Assembly (NCBI GenBank): GCA_963697205.1
Contig: CAVONB010000011.1
Coordinates: 62,001 to 126,000, forward strand
Direction: 5' to 3'
DNA length: 64,000 nt
Source of the DNA: CAVONB01 sp963697205
GTDB lineage: Bacteria > Pseudomonadota > Alphaproteobacteria > Rhizobiales > Hyphomicrobiaceae
The notes beneath the pieces are model-generated. The model searched no databases. It worked only from the letters and a program-made list of their open reading frames with translations, and was not told the origin of the DNA. Shown piece by piece: positions 37,412 through 46,161 of this stretch. Numbering within the stretch: position 1 is the stretch's first letter; every line of letters starts with the position of its first letter. The position numbers were made by a program, and so were the translations under genes.

Positions 37412-37942
37412 TTAATGGCCTTCGAAGGCCATCAGGGTATGGCACGCGATGCCCGATGCCTCCAGCCGCGCGCGCCCGCCCAGTTCGGGCAGATCGATCA
37501 CGAAGGCCGCTCCCACAATGCGCCCACCCGCTCTGCGGACCAGCGTCGCCGCCGCAGCAGCGGTCCCGCCCGTGGCGATCAGGTCGTCCACCAACAGGAC
37601 GCGCATGCCCGCGCGGATCGCATCGTCGTGGATCTCGACCGTGTCGGTGCCGTACTCCAGCGTATAGGTCTCCGACAGCGTCTTCCAGGGCAGCTTGCCC
37701 TTCTTGCGGATCGGGATGAACCCGCAGCCGAGGCGATCGGCCACCGCGCCGCCTAGGATGAAGCCGCGGGCTTCGATTCCCGCCACCGCATCGACGGGTT
37801 CGGCGCGGTAGGGGCCCGCCAGCCGGGCGATCGCCGCCTTGAAGCCCTGCGCGTCACCCAACAGCGTCGTGACGTCACGGAACTGGATTCCGGGCTTGGG
37901 ATGATCCGGAATCGTGCGGATCAGGCCCTTCAGGTCGTCCAC
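37412..37942 (-). CDS. apt: Adenine phosphoribosyltransferase
   Basis: Makes AMP from adenine and PRPP. 176 residues, normal for the family. It has IPDHPKPGIQFRDVTTLLGD at the N-terminus, the flexible loop IPIRKKGKLPWKTLSETY, the PRPP motif VLLVDDLIATGGTAAAA, and the C-terminal ELGGRARLE. As first gene of a minus-strand cluster with mtnA, it is well placed to recycle adenine released from methylthioadenosine. The last codons before the TAA form an 18-base perfect palindrome (37415-37432). Confidence 0.95.
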   Translation of the reverse strand: MDDLKGLIRTIPDHPKPGIQFRDVTTLLGDAQGFKAAIARLAGPYRAEPVDAVAGIEARGFILGGAVADRLGCGFIPIRKKGKLPWKTLSETYTLEYGTDTVEIHDDAIRAGMRVLLVDDLIATGGTAAAAATLVRRAGGRIVGAAFVIDLPELGGRARLEASGIACHTLMAFEGH

Positions 37943-38114
37943 GGGTCACCTCCGTCAAATTCAGGGCGCAAAATAGCAATAGGAGACGTATCGCGATAGT
38001 TTCGCGGTCGATTGTCCAGCGATTCGGCGGCCGTCGCGCCGATCATGGAGCCGCCGGTGCGCAGGTTCTCACCTGAACGGTCGCTTGCTGGGCGCGGGGA
38101 AGGGAGCGGATCAC

Positions 38115-38582
38115 ATGGCCGAGATGCATCTGGCGCTTCAGAACGAAGCGAACGCTGAGGATCTCCCGCGGACGCTGCGCCGCGCGCGGGAGGCCCAGGA
38201 GCGTGAGGCCCAACAGCGGCAAGCCCAGCAGCGGGAGACCCAGGAACGCGAGGCCCGCGAGCGCGGCGGCGCAGCCCGGGAGGACGACCCGCACGACAGT
38301 CCGGTGCGCGAATTCGTCGATCCACCGGTCGGCCCGACCTCCGCTTTCGGCCCCCTCGAGCCCGAGATGCGCGGCGCCTACCGCGAGGAGCTGACGCCGG
38401 CGTCCGTGCGCAGCCTCGACATCCCCTTCCATCGGCTTGTGACGTTCTTCCTGAAGGCCGTCATCGCAGCCATTCCCGCCCTGATCGTTCTGACGGCGAT
38501 CCTGTGGCTCGGCGGCCAGATCTTGAAGCTGGCCTTCCCTGAGCTGCTGCACGCCGAGATCCTGATCCGCGTACCGCGCTGA
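38115..38582 (+). CDS. Single-pass membrane protein with pentapeptide charged repeat
   Basis: About 155 residues. The N-terminal third holds five copies of a five-residue unit (EAQER, EAQQR, QAQQR, ETQER, EARER), encoded by a 15-base tandem repeat at 38190-38264 and predicted to form a charged helix. One hydrophobic segment near the C-terminus (AVIAAIPALIVLTAILWLGG) is followed by FPELLHAEILIRVPR. The ATG at 38115 is the most natural start; 38085 is possible. Divergent from apt. Function unknown. Confidence 0.65.
   Translation: MAEMHLALQNEANAEDLPRTLRRAREAQEREAQQRQAQQRETQEREARERGGAAREDDPHDSPVREFVDPPVGPTSAFGPLEPEMRGAYREELTPASVRSLDIPFHRLVTFFLKAVIAAIPALIVLTAILWLGGQILKLAFPELLHAEILIRVPR
38190..38264 (+). 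repeat. 15-base tandem repeat, five units
   Basis: Units start at 38190, 38205, 38220, 38235 and 38250, consensus GAGGCCCAGGAGCGC, in frame within the membrane-protein gene. Copy-number change would add or remove five residues without a frameshift. Confidence 0.85.
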
Positions 38583-38625
38583 TCGTCCCCAACTCGGATC
38601 AGAGCCAGCGGTCTTGAGCGGCGGC

Positions 38626-39738
38626 TCAAAGGTAGGTCGCCGCCACGTCCACCGACGAGCGAATTCCGACGTCGGCGAAACCGTCGGCCAGCCAGCGCTC
38701 CGCCGCCGTGCGGCCCGACGCCTTCAGCCGCAGCATGAAATCCCAGTCCGGGTTGAGCTTCGTCCACGCCCCGTGCTGGCTCATTTCCTCCGTGTCGTGG
38801 ATCGCATGGATCAGCATGCGGTGATAACGCGACAGGTCGAGCCGCTCCTCCTCGATCAAGCGCGTCACGAACGCGATGGCGCGCATCTCGCGTAGCAGCG
38901 AGGAGTTGAAGCTGATCTCGTTCATGCGGTCGATGATTTCCGGCGCCGTCGTCGGCAGGCGCGGCTGCTCCAGTGGGTTGATGTGCACGATGATCACGTC
39001 GCGCGACGCCCCCTGATAGATCAGCGGAAAGATCGCCGGGTTGCCGACGAACCCGCCGTCCCAGTAGTGCTCGCCGCCGATCTCGACGGCATGAAATAGA
39101 TATGGCAGGCACGCCGAGGCGATGATCACGTCTGCCGAAAGGTCCCTGTTCTCGAAGACCTTGATCTTCCCGGTCCGAACATTGGTCGCCGACAGGAAAA
39201 GACGCGTCGCCAATGGGCACTGCTTGAGGTAGTCGAAGTCGACAAGATCTTCCAGCACATCCCGCAGCGGGTTCAGTCCCAGCGGATTGAGTTGGTAGGG
39301 CGAGAACGTCTGCGTCAGCGTCTGGAACATCCAGTAGGCGGGCGTCAGGTCCGTTGGATAGTGAACCGCGGCCAGCCATTTCTCCAGCAGCGACGCCTTC
39401 ACCGGGCTCCACATTTGTCCGATCTGACTGATGCGCTCCCAGAACCGGTGCAGCATTTCGCGCGCGCCATCGCGTCCGCCCTGCGAAACGCCCCATGCCA
39501 TCATCACCGCATTCATGGCGCCGGCGCTGGTGGCGCTGATCGCGTCGAGCGCCAGCCGGTCGTCCTCCAGCAGCCGATCCAGCACGCCCCACGCGAACGC
39601 GCCGTGCACGCCGCCGCCCTGAAGTGCGAGGTTGACGGGTTTCCTGCCGCCCCGTCGCGCGACCTGCTCGGGCGTGCACACGCTCGCATGCGTCATGGGG
39701 GACCCGGCGGCGGAGGCGGCATCGCTAGGGCGCATCAT
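38626..39738 (-). CDS. Patatin-like phospholipase family protein
   Basis: Acyl hydrolase with a Ser-Asp dyad, about 370 residues. Oxyanion motif LALQGGGVHGAFAWG; nucleophile motif ISATSAGAMNAVMMA (Ser of the GxSxG-type loop; the first Gly is Ala here); catalytic Asp in YWDGGFVGNPAIFPL. A C-terminal helical region follows with IIHINPLEQ-like and FMLRLKASGRTAAERWL segments. The start is uncertain: 39738 has AGGAGG at slightly long spacing, 39696 is the alternative. Cytoplasmic or membrane-associated lipase; no operon partners. Confidence 0.85.
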   Translation of the reverse strand: MMRPSDAASAAGSPMTHASVCTPEQVARRGGRKPVNLALQGGGVHGAFAWGVLDRLLEDDRLALDAISATSAGAMNAVMMAWGVSQGGRDGAREMLHRFWERISQIGQMWSPVKASLLEKWLAAVHYPTDLTPAYWMFQTLTQTFSPYQLNPLGLNPLRDVLEDLVDFDYLKQCPLATRLFLSATNVRTGKIKVFENRDLSADVIIASACLPYLFHAVEIGGEHYWDGGFVGNPAIFPLIYQGASRDVIIVHINPLEQPRLPTTAPEIIDRMNEISFNSSLLREMRAIAFVTRLIEEERLDLSRYHRMLIHAIHDTEEMSQHGAWTKLNPDWDFMLRLKASGRTAAERWLADGFADVGIRSSVDVAATYL

Positions 39739-40088
39739 GGTGGGCGCTGGGCCTCCTGCAGGGTCGGGCGGCGAATGGTGCTGGCCGGGCAGCGAGCGAA
39801 CACTAGCGCCCATCACTGGCTTGTCCAGCAGCCGTACCCGGTCCGTTGGCGGCCGACGCCAGCCACTGTTCGCGGCCTGTGTTTTAGGCCTCTGTTCAAG
39901 GCCAGTGGTCCCGCCCCGTGCTCTCAGCCCGCGTTGGCGCCGACCCGTACTCGTTTGGCATACCTGTTCGGCACGGGCGCAAGATGACTTTGCAGGCCCC
40001 ATAAAGCTCATTAGGCTCTGCCGCCGAAGCTGCTGCGACCCATGCTGTCCTTCGGGGCGTGGGCCTGCCGCGCGTGAGGAGCGGTCCG
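39739..40088. other. Spacer upstream of the CapA-like gene and patatin gene
   Basis: About 350 bases between two divergent genes. No conserved open frame seen; it should contain both promoters. A GAGGAG ribosome binding site for the CapA-like gene lies near 40076. Confidence 0.4.
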
Positions 40089-41129
40089 ATGACGCGCACG
40101 CTGATTTTCGGCGGTGATGTCGCACCGATCCGCAAGGATCACGGTCGCCTGCTCGGCGATCTCGGCCCGATGCTCCGCGCAGCCGACCTCGCCATCGCCA
40201 ATCTCGAGATCGCGCTGACCGACAAGGGCGCGCCGGTCCGCGGCAAGCCGATCGTCCACCACGGCGCACCGGACGCGATCGCTGCGCTGATGGACGCAGG
40301 CTTCGACGCCATGAACATGGCCAACAACCACGTGCTCGATTATGGCGAGCCGGCACTGCTCGATTGCCTCGATCGCGTCGCATCCGCTGGACTGCCGGTA
40401 TTCGGCGCAGGCCGCGATCTGGGGTCGGCCGCCGCCCCCCTTGTTCTCGAGCGTGGCGGCCTGACGATCGGCTGCCTCGGCTATTCGAGCACGTTGCCGC
40501 AGGGCTTCGCCGCCGGCGACGACCGCCCCGGCGTCAATCCCATTCGCGTGACGACCTCGTATCGTCCATCGCGCAATCCCGACGAGTACCCGGGCTCCGC
40601 CGCCGTCATCGAGACGTGGCCGCACGCAGACGATGTCCGGCGGATGGAAGCAGACATCGCCGCACTGTGCCCGCGCTGCGATCTCGTCCTCGTCTACCAG
40701 CACTGGGGTGCGTCGATGAACCCGCAGGTCCTGGATTTCCAACGCGTCATCGGCCGTGCGGCCATCGACGCCGGCGCGGCGGGCGTGTTCGGCGGCCACC
40801 AGCACGTCGTCTCGGCGATCGAGTTCCACAACGGCTGCCCGATGGTGCACGGCATGGGCAATCTGGTATTCGATATCTTCGCGCCGTTCCTGACCGAGGT
40901 GACGCACCGGACGTTCCTGTTCAAGGCGTCGATGACCAAAGCCGGGCTCACGGATTGCGAGATCGTGCCCTGCCGTGCCGGTGTCGTCGGCGTCTACGAC
41001 GCGCCCGTCAGGCTGGCGCCCGACAGCGGGCTCGGTCGTGCCATCGTCGAGGCCGTCACACAGCTCAGCGCCCCGCTGGGCACCGAGATCGAGGTCGGCG
41101 GCGGTCGTGTTGCCGTGCACCCGGCATGA
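40089..41129 (+). CDS. CapA family protein (metallophosphatase-like)
   Basis: About 346 residues of the PGA_cap family. Metal-site motifs are LIFGGDVAPI (GDV at the N-terminus), IANLEIAL, MANNHVLDYGEPALLDCLD (NNH), VYQHWGAS (QHW) and GGHQHVVSAIE (GHQH), then HGMGNLVFD (GNLVFD). All are in order as in CapA/PgsA-type calcineurin-fold proteins. The family is linked to poly-gamma-glutamate or polysaccharide handling. No signal peptide is evident from the chosen ATG, preceded by GAGGAG. The following DapA-like gene is about 150 bases downstream. Confidence 0.85.
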   Translation: MTRTLIFGGDVAPIRKDHGRLLGDLGPMLRAADLAIANLEIALTDKGAPVRGKPIVHHGAPDAIAALMDAGFDAMNMANNHVLDYGEPALLDCLDRVASAGLPVFGAGRDLGSAAAPLVLERGGLTIGCLGYSSTLPQGFAAGDDRPGVNPIRVTTSYRPSRNPDEYPGSAAVIETWPHADDVRRMEADIAALCPRCDLVLVYQHWGASMNPQVLDFQRVIGRAAIDAGAAGVFGGHQHVVSAIEFHNGCPMVHGMGNLVFDIFAPFLTEVTHRTFLFKASMTKAGLTDCEIVPCRAGVVGVYDAPVRLAPDSGLGRAIVEAVTQLSAPLGTEIEVGGGRVAVHPA

Positions 41130-41279
41130 AGGCGACGGCGGGCGCAGGTAACCATGCGTCCGCAGGCCTTCGTGGCGGGCGCGAGCTGCTGGGACAGGCC
41201 GCTCAACAGCGGTATAGTGAGCTGAAACAATAACGTTGGGTCGATGCGACCGGGACGATGCGACGAGGAGGAGAAACCC

Positions 41280-42290
41280 ATGGCGAAAAAGTACAAGAAG
41301 GCCGAAGCGAAAGAGTATGCCAAGGAGGTCCTGAAGGGCGTCTGGACCGCGCTACCGACCAATTTCACGGACGATGACAGGATCGACGAGAAGGCGATTG
41401 CCGAGAACCTCGACTACTGCATCTCCGACCTTAAGATCGAAGGCCACTATTTCCTCGGCAACGTCGGTGAGTTCTGGGCGCAGACCAATGCGGAGCGAAA
41501 GCGCGTCGCCGAGGTCAACGTCGAATCCGCCGGCGGCCGCATTCCGCTCATTGCCGGCTGTCACCACCAGAACCCCTACGAGGCGGTGGAACTGTGCAAT
41601 CACGCGCGTGATGTCGGCGTCGATTTCGCAATCATCCTGACGCCCTACATGGGCGCGCGCGACGACGACGCCATCTTTGAGTATTACAACTTCGTCGCCG
41701 AGCGCACCGACATCGGCATTGTGCTGTTCAATATCCCAAGCGTCTACTACCCGATCCATGATCGGCTGGCCAAGCGCTTGATGACGATCCCCAACATCTG
41801 CGCCTACAAGCAGGCCAACCCCTCGCCCGCCGCGACCGCCGCGTTGCGCGAGGCCGTTGGCCACGACGTCATAATTTCCGTCGCAGACGAGACGCCCTGG
41901 CTGCACAACCTCGTCATCGGCGGCGACGACTGGCTCTTGAACTACACGCCGCACCTCTATCAGCTGCCGGGCTACACGCCGATCAACGACTACACGGCAG
42001 CCGCCAAGGCCGGCGACATGAACAAGGCCGTCGAGATCGCCAAGACGCTGGAGCCCATTCGCGCCGTGCTGGCGCGGTGGGTCAATGGATACGGCCGCCC
42101 GAACGGCCGCCTGCCGACGCACGAGCAGAAAGTCTGGATGGAGCTGCTCGGCATGCACGGCGGTCGCGTCCGCGCGCCGGCCACGCCGATGAGCGAGCAG
42201 GCGCGCAAGCAGTTGACCGACGAGCTCGCTGCGACAGGTATTCTGGACAAGGTCAAGAAGGCGAAGGGCGCGCGCAAGAAGGCGGCCTGA
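41280..42290 (+). CDS. Dihydrodipicolinate synthase family protein (DapA-like aldolase)
   Basis: Class I aldolase/lyase of 336 residues in a TIM barrel. GVWTALPTNFTDDDRIDEKA opens the barrel; GHYFLGNVGEFWAQT replaces the usual GTTGE phosphate loop; the catalytic Tyr is likely in FNIPSVYYPIHDRL; the Schiff-base Lys in ICAYKQANPS. Both termini are lysine-rich (MAKKYKKAEAKEY, KKAKGARKKAA), unusual for DapA. Strong GAGGAGGAGAAACCC upstream. The altered loop suggests a substrate other than pyruvate plus aspartate semialdehyde. A good terminator follows. Confidence 0.86.
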   Translation: MAKKYKKAEAKEYAKEVLKGVWTALPTNFTDDDRIDEKAIAENLDYCISDLKIEGHYFLGNVGEFWAQTNAERKRVAEVNVESAGGRIPLIAGCHHQNPYEAVELCNHARDVGVDFAIILTPYMGARDDDAIFEYYNFVAERTDIGIVLFNIPSVYYPIHDRLAKRLMTIPNICAYKQANPSPAATAALREAVGHDVIISVADETPWLHNLVIGGDDWLLNYTPHLYQLPGYTPINDYTAAAKAGDMNKAVEIAKTLEPIRAVLARWVNGYGRPNGRLPTHEQKVWMELLGMHGGRVRAPATPMSEQARKQLTDELAATGILDKVKKAKGARKKAA

Positions 42291-42330
42291 CGCACGTCTC
42301 CTGCGCCACCTGCAACTCTGACAAAATCGT

Positions 42331-42371
42331 GATGACCGTCGGCGCCGCCCGCGCTGGCGGTCATCTCTTTT
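42331..42371 (+). terminator. Rho-independent terminator after the DapA-like gene
   Basis: GATGACCG / CGGTCATC (42331-42338, 42358-42365) with a GC-rich loop, then TCTTTT. Confidence 0.8.
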
Positions 42372-42465
42372 CGTGGCAGGATGCTGCGCGGGTGCGGGCG
42401 AAGGCGCACCGTGCGCCGTCACAGGTGTCGGCAAGCAAGTGTCCACAGCAACGAAGAGTGAGACG

Positions 42466-43354
42466 ATGCAGCGTCTGAAAGCCAGCGACTTCAATCCCGA
42501 GATACTCGAGATCTTCGACGGCTACGTGCACGGCAAGTATTCCAAGCGCGAGGTGCTGACCCGCTTTTCCGCTTTCGCGGTCGGCGGCATCACGGCGACA
42601 GGCATCCTGGAGAGTTCTGCAGCCCAACTACGCGCTCGCCCAGCAGGTGAAGCCCGATGATCCCGCCATCAAGACGGAACGCATCACCTATCCCTCGCCG
42701 AAAGGTCATGGCGACATCAAGGGTCTGATGGCACGCCCGGCGAACGCAACGGGCAAGCTGCCGGCCGTGCTCGTCGTGCACGAGAACCGCGGCCTCAATC
42801 CCTACATCGAGGACGTCGTGCGCCGCTGCGCCAAGGCTGGCTATCTCGCGCTCGGACCCGATGGCCTGACACCGGCCGGCGGCTATCCCGGCAGCGACGA
42901 TGCGGGGCGCGCGGCCCAATCCAAGCTCGATCCCGCCAGGCTGATGGAGGACTTTTTCGCCGCCTTCGAGTTCCTGGCAAAGCATGGCGACGCGACCGGC
43001 AAGGTCGGCGCGGTCGGTTTCTGCTATGGCGGCGGCGTCTGCAACGCTCTGGCCGTCGCCTACCCCGACCTCGCCGCCTCCGTACCCTTCTACGGCCGCC
43101 AGCCCGAAGCCTCCAAGGTGCCCGCGATCAAGGCGCCGCTCCTGATCCACTACGCTGGCCTCGACGAGCGCATCAACGCCGGCTGGCCCGCCTACGAGAA
43201 GGCGCTGAAGGAGCACGGCAAGACGTACACGATGCACATGTACGACGGCGTCAACCACGGGTTTCACAACGACACGACGCCGCGCTACGACAAGGCCGCA
43301 GCCGAGCTTGCCTGGTCGCGCACGCTGGAGTTCTTCAAGAAATATCTCGCGTGA
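42466..43354 (+). CDS. Dienelactone hydrolase family protein, exported, single frameshift
   Basis: Alpha/beta hydrolase of about 295 residues after removing one base. The N-terminus has EIFDGYVHGKYSKREVLTRF and a hydrophobic FAVGGITATGILES stretch resembling an export signal, then an extra T near 42616 shifts the frame to LQPNYALAQQVKPDDPAIK. The catalytic domain has VLVVHENRGLNPYIEDVVRR, GAVGFCYGGGVCNALA (nucleophile Cys in GxCxGG), the Asp/His region (YAGLDERINAGWPAY, GVNHGFHNDTTPRYD). Related proteins act on dienelactones, but many have other substrates. The break is probably a sequence error. Confidence 0.83.
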
Positions 43355-43415
43355 TCGTCAAGCCTCGGGCGCGCCCACCCCGGCGCGCCTGTTCTGTCCC
43401 GTCAGGTGTCGGCCT

Positions 43416-44510
43416 TCAATCGATCCGCTGCACCCAGCCGTGCGGATCGGCCGCCACCCCGCGCTGGATGTCGACGAGCTTCTGCTTGATGCGCGTCGTC
43501 GTTTGGCCGGGCCCGCCCGAGCCCATGACGAACTCGCCCGCCGGGCTCTTCACCCTGCCGATCGGCGTCACGACCGCGGCCGTGCCGCACGCGAACGCCT
43601 CCACGAGCTTGCCGCTCTCCGCATCCGCCTTCCACTGGTCGAAAGCGTAGGGCGCCTCGCGCACCGTGAGCCCCTCTGCGCGCGCCAGCGTGATCAAGCT
43701 GTCACGCGTGATGCCGGGCAGGATCGTGCCCGAGAGCGGCGGCGTTTGCAGCGAGCCGTCCGCAAACACGAAGAACACGTTCATGCCGCCCAGTTCTTCC
43801 ACCCAGCGGTGCTCGGCTGCGTCGAGGAACACCACCTGATCGCAGCCGTGCTTGCTCGCTTCGGCTTGCGCGACGAGGCTCGAGGCGTAGTTGCCACCAC
43901 ACTTGGCTGCGCCCGTGCCGCCGGGTGCCGCGCGCGTGTAGTGTTGCGACACCCACAGCGACACCGCCGGCGCACCGCTCTTGAAATAGCCGCCCACCGG
44001 CGACAGGATCACCATGTGCAGGTAGTCCGAGGAGGGCTTGACCCCCAGGAACACTTCGCTGGCGAACATGAACGGGCGAATGTAGAGCGAGCCGCCCTCC
44101 ACCGTCGGGAACCAGTCGCGGTCGATGCGCACGAGCTGGCGGATCGATTCCAGGAACAGCTCTTCGGGAAGCTGCGGCATCGCCAGCCGGTCGGCCGACT
44201 GGTTGAAGCGCCGTGCATTGGCTTCCGGCCGGAACATTGCCATCGAGCCATCGGCGAGCCGGTAGGCCTTGAGCCCCTCGAAGATCTCCTGCGCGTAGTG
44301 CAGCACGGCGGCAGCCGGATCGAGCTGGATTGGTGCCCGCGCCGTGACCTTGGCGTCGTACCAGCCCTTGCTCTCGCTATAGCGGATCACCGCCATGTGG
44401 TCGGTGAACACGCGACCGAACCCGGGGTCGGCGATCAGCTTGGCACGCTCGGCCGGCGACAGCGGAGCTGCATTCCGCTCGAGTGCGAAGGACGGCGCTG
44501 CGGAAGCCAT
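43416..44510 (-). CDS. ilvE: Branched-chain amino acid aminotransferase
   Basis: PLP enzyme of fold type IV, 364 residues, of the longer BCAT type. VLHYAQEIFEGLKAYRLADG and MAMFRPEANARRFNQSADRLAMP are typical; the PLP Lys is in GGTGAAKCGGNYASSL; the phosphate-binding C-terminal motif is FACGTAAVVTPIG. It transfers amino groups between Val, Leu or Ile and 2-oxoglutarate. It is divergent from the MarR-family gene, a gene order recurrent in rhizobia-like genomes, so the regulator may control it. Confidence 0.95.
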   Translation of the reverse strand: MASAAPSFALERNAAPLSPAERAKLIADPGFGRVFTDHMAVIRYSESKGWYDAKVTARAPIQLDPAAAVLHYAQEIFEGLKAYRLADGSMAMFRPEANARRFNQSADRLAMPQLPEELFLESIRQLVRIDRDWFPTVEGGSLYIRPFMFASEVFLGVKPSSDYLHMVILSPVGGYFKSGAPAVSLWVSQHYTRAAPGGTGAAKCGGNYASSLVAQAEASKHGCDQVVFLDAAEHRWVEELGGMNVFFVFADGSLQTPPLSGTILPGITRDSLITLARAEGLTVREAPYAFDQWKADAESGKLVEAFACGTAAVVTPIGRVKSPAGEFVMGSGGPGQTTTRIKQKLVDIQRGVAADPHGWVQRID

Positions 44511-44646
44511 GGGTTACCTCCAGTGGGGGGCTCTCTTCTGCCGGTCTCGGCCACGCGTCCGAGCGGCGCAATATGGTGTCGTGCGCCGTCTCGGAGCTCG
44601 CCAGAAAAGCCTTGCAGGCGTACTCAGCGCGACCTAATAAGTCAAC

Positions 44647-45273
44647 ATGGCTGACATAAATTCTGCTGCCCCGCCAGCGTCGGCACGTGAGCACGCCGGG
44701 ACCGAGGCCGGGACCGAGGCCGGGACCGAGGCCGGGATCGAGGCCGGGATCGAGGCCGGGATCGAGGCCGGGGCCGACGGCCCCCGGGACCGGCAGCAAC
44801 TCGTCACGCTCGTCGAGCTTCTCTTCTTTGCCTACCGCGACTTTACCGCGGAGGCCGACGCCGTGCTGGCCCAGTTCGGCTTCGGTCGGGCGCATCATCG
44901 CGTGATCCACTTCGTGCACCGAAATCCGGGGTTGCGGGTCGCCGATCTTCTCGACATCCTCAAGATCACCAAACAAAGTTTGGCCCGTGTCCTCAAGCAG
45001 CTTGTCGGCGAAGGTTACGTCGCTCAGCGGGCGGGCACAGCCGACAGGCGCGAACGCCTGCTTTATGTCACGGCGAAGGGGGCGGCCCTGGCCGACCGGC
45101 TGGCTGCCCTTCAGAGCGATCGCGTGGCGCGCGCGCTACGCGAGTGCGCCGGTGGGGCAGAAGGGGACGCAGAAGCCACGCACGCGATTGTCGAGCGCTT
45201 TCTGTTCGGCATGATCGCCAGCGCGGATCGCGCACCGGTGGAGCAGCTGATCGGCACCGCTGCCCGAAAGTAG
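44647..45273 (+). CDS. MarR family transcriptional regulator with N-terminal tetrapeptide repeats
   Basis: Protein of 208 residues. A winged helix-turn-helix begins about residue 55: LLFFAYRDFTAEADAVLAQF, HRVIHFVHRNPGLRVADLLD, ITKQSLARVLKQLVGEGYV (recognition helix) and AGTADRRERLLYVTAKG (wing). The first 45 residues contain six tetrapeptide units (GTEA x3, GIEA x3) from a 12-base tandem repeat. It is followed 27 bases later by the response regulator, and divergent from ilvE. The ligand is unknown. Confidence 0.9.
   Translation: MADINSAAPPASAREHAGTEAGTEAGTEAGIEAGIEAGIEAGADGPRDRQQLVTLVELLFFAYRDFTAEADAVLAQFGFGRAHHRVIHFVHRNPGLRVADLLDILKITKQSLARVLKQLVGEGYVAQRAGTADRRERLLYVTAKGAALADRLAALQSDRVARALRECAGGAEGDAEATHAIVERFLFGMIASADRAPVEQLIGTAARK
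44698..44769 (+). repeat. 12-base tandem repeat, six units
   Basis: Units start at 44698, 44710, 44722 (GGGACCGAGGCC) and 44734, 44746, 44758 (GGGATCGAGGCC). In frame in the MarR gene; slippage would change the linker length by four residues. Confidence 0.95.
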
Positions 45274-45300
45274 CCCGAAATCGGGGGGAAGAGCGTTCTC

Positions 45301-46107
45301 ATGTCGACCATCCAGCCCAAGAATGCGGAACCCGGGAGCGTCGAGGCCAAGAACCACGGCTCCGGCACCTTCGAGCCCGGAACTGCCCCCGCCGGAGAGC
45401 CCGCGGGCGCGCGCCACGATCCGCCACCCGACGATGCCCTGCATATCCTCGTGGTCGACGACGACCAGAAGATCCGCGACCTGCTCGCCAGCTATCTCGT
45501 GCGCCAGGGCTTTCGTGTCTCCACCGCATGCGACACGTCCGCTGCGCGCGCGGCCATGCGCGGGCTCTCCTTCGATCTCGTCCTGCTCGACGTGATGATG
45601 CCCGGTGAAACCGGGCTCGAGTTCGCCCGCGAGCTGAAGGCGACGACCAATATCCCGATCTGCATGCTGACGGCGCGCACCGAGCCCGAGCAGCGCGTTG
45701 CCGGCCTGGAATGCGGCGTCGACGACTACGTCGCAAAGCCCTTCGAGCCGCGCGAGCTGCTCCTGCGCGTCAACAACATCATGCGTCGCGGCAAGGAGAT
45801 GCCCGCGCCCCCCAGCGAGGAGGTGCGCATGGGCCCCTTCACGTTCCACATCTCGCGCGGCGAGCTGAAGCGCGGCGACGACAGCATCAAGCTCACCGAG
45901 CGCGAGCGCGACCTGCTGCGTCTGTTCGCGCAGCGGCCCGGCATCCCCGTGCCGCGCCACGAGCTTGCCAACGACGACTCCACCGGCAACGAGCGGGCGA
46001 TCGACGTCCAGATCAATCGCCTGCGCCGCAAGATCGAGACGGACCCGTCCAACCCGGTATATCTGCAGACGGTGCGCGGCAAGGGCTATATCTTGCACAC
46101 CGATTGA
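45301..46107 (+). CDS. OmpR-family response regulator
   Basis: Protein of 268 residues. A disordered N-terminal extension of about 45 residues precedes a receiver domain: acidic pocket ILVVDDDQKIRDLL, phosphoacceptor Asp in LVLLDVMMPGETGLEF, Thr/Ser in CMLTARTE, Lys in DDYVAKPFEPREL. The C-terminal winged helix has LTERERDLLRLFAQRPG and IDVQINRLRRKIETDPSNP, ending GKGYIL. It is paired with the sensor kinase 54 bases downstream and the MarR gene upstream. Confidence 0.94.
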   Translation: MSTIQPKNAEPGSVEAKNHGSGTFEPGTAPAGEPAGARHDPPPDDALHILVVDDDQKIRDLLASYLVRQGFRVSTACDTSAARAAMRGLSFDLVLLDVMMPGETGLEFARELKATTNIPICMLTARTEPEQRVAGLECGVDDYVAKPFEPRELLLRVNNIMRRGKEMPAPPSEEVRMGPFTFHISRGELKRGDDSIKLTERERDLLRLFAQRPGIPVPRHELANDDSTGNERAIDVQINRLRRKIETDPSNPVYLQTVRGKGYILHTD

Positions 46108-46161
46108 TCGGCATCGCGCGCCCGGAATGGCGCGGCAGCGCCGAAGTGACGACAGGACACG

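Noticed and set aside
38190..38264. CRISPR-like array
   Set aside because: 15-base contiguous units without spacers, coding for a charged helix.
44698..44769. CRISPR-like array
   Set aside because: 12-base units with no spacers, in frame in a protein gene.
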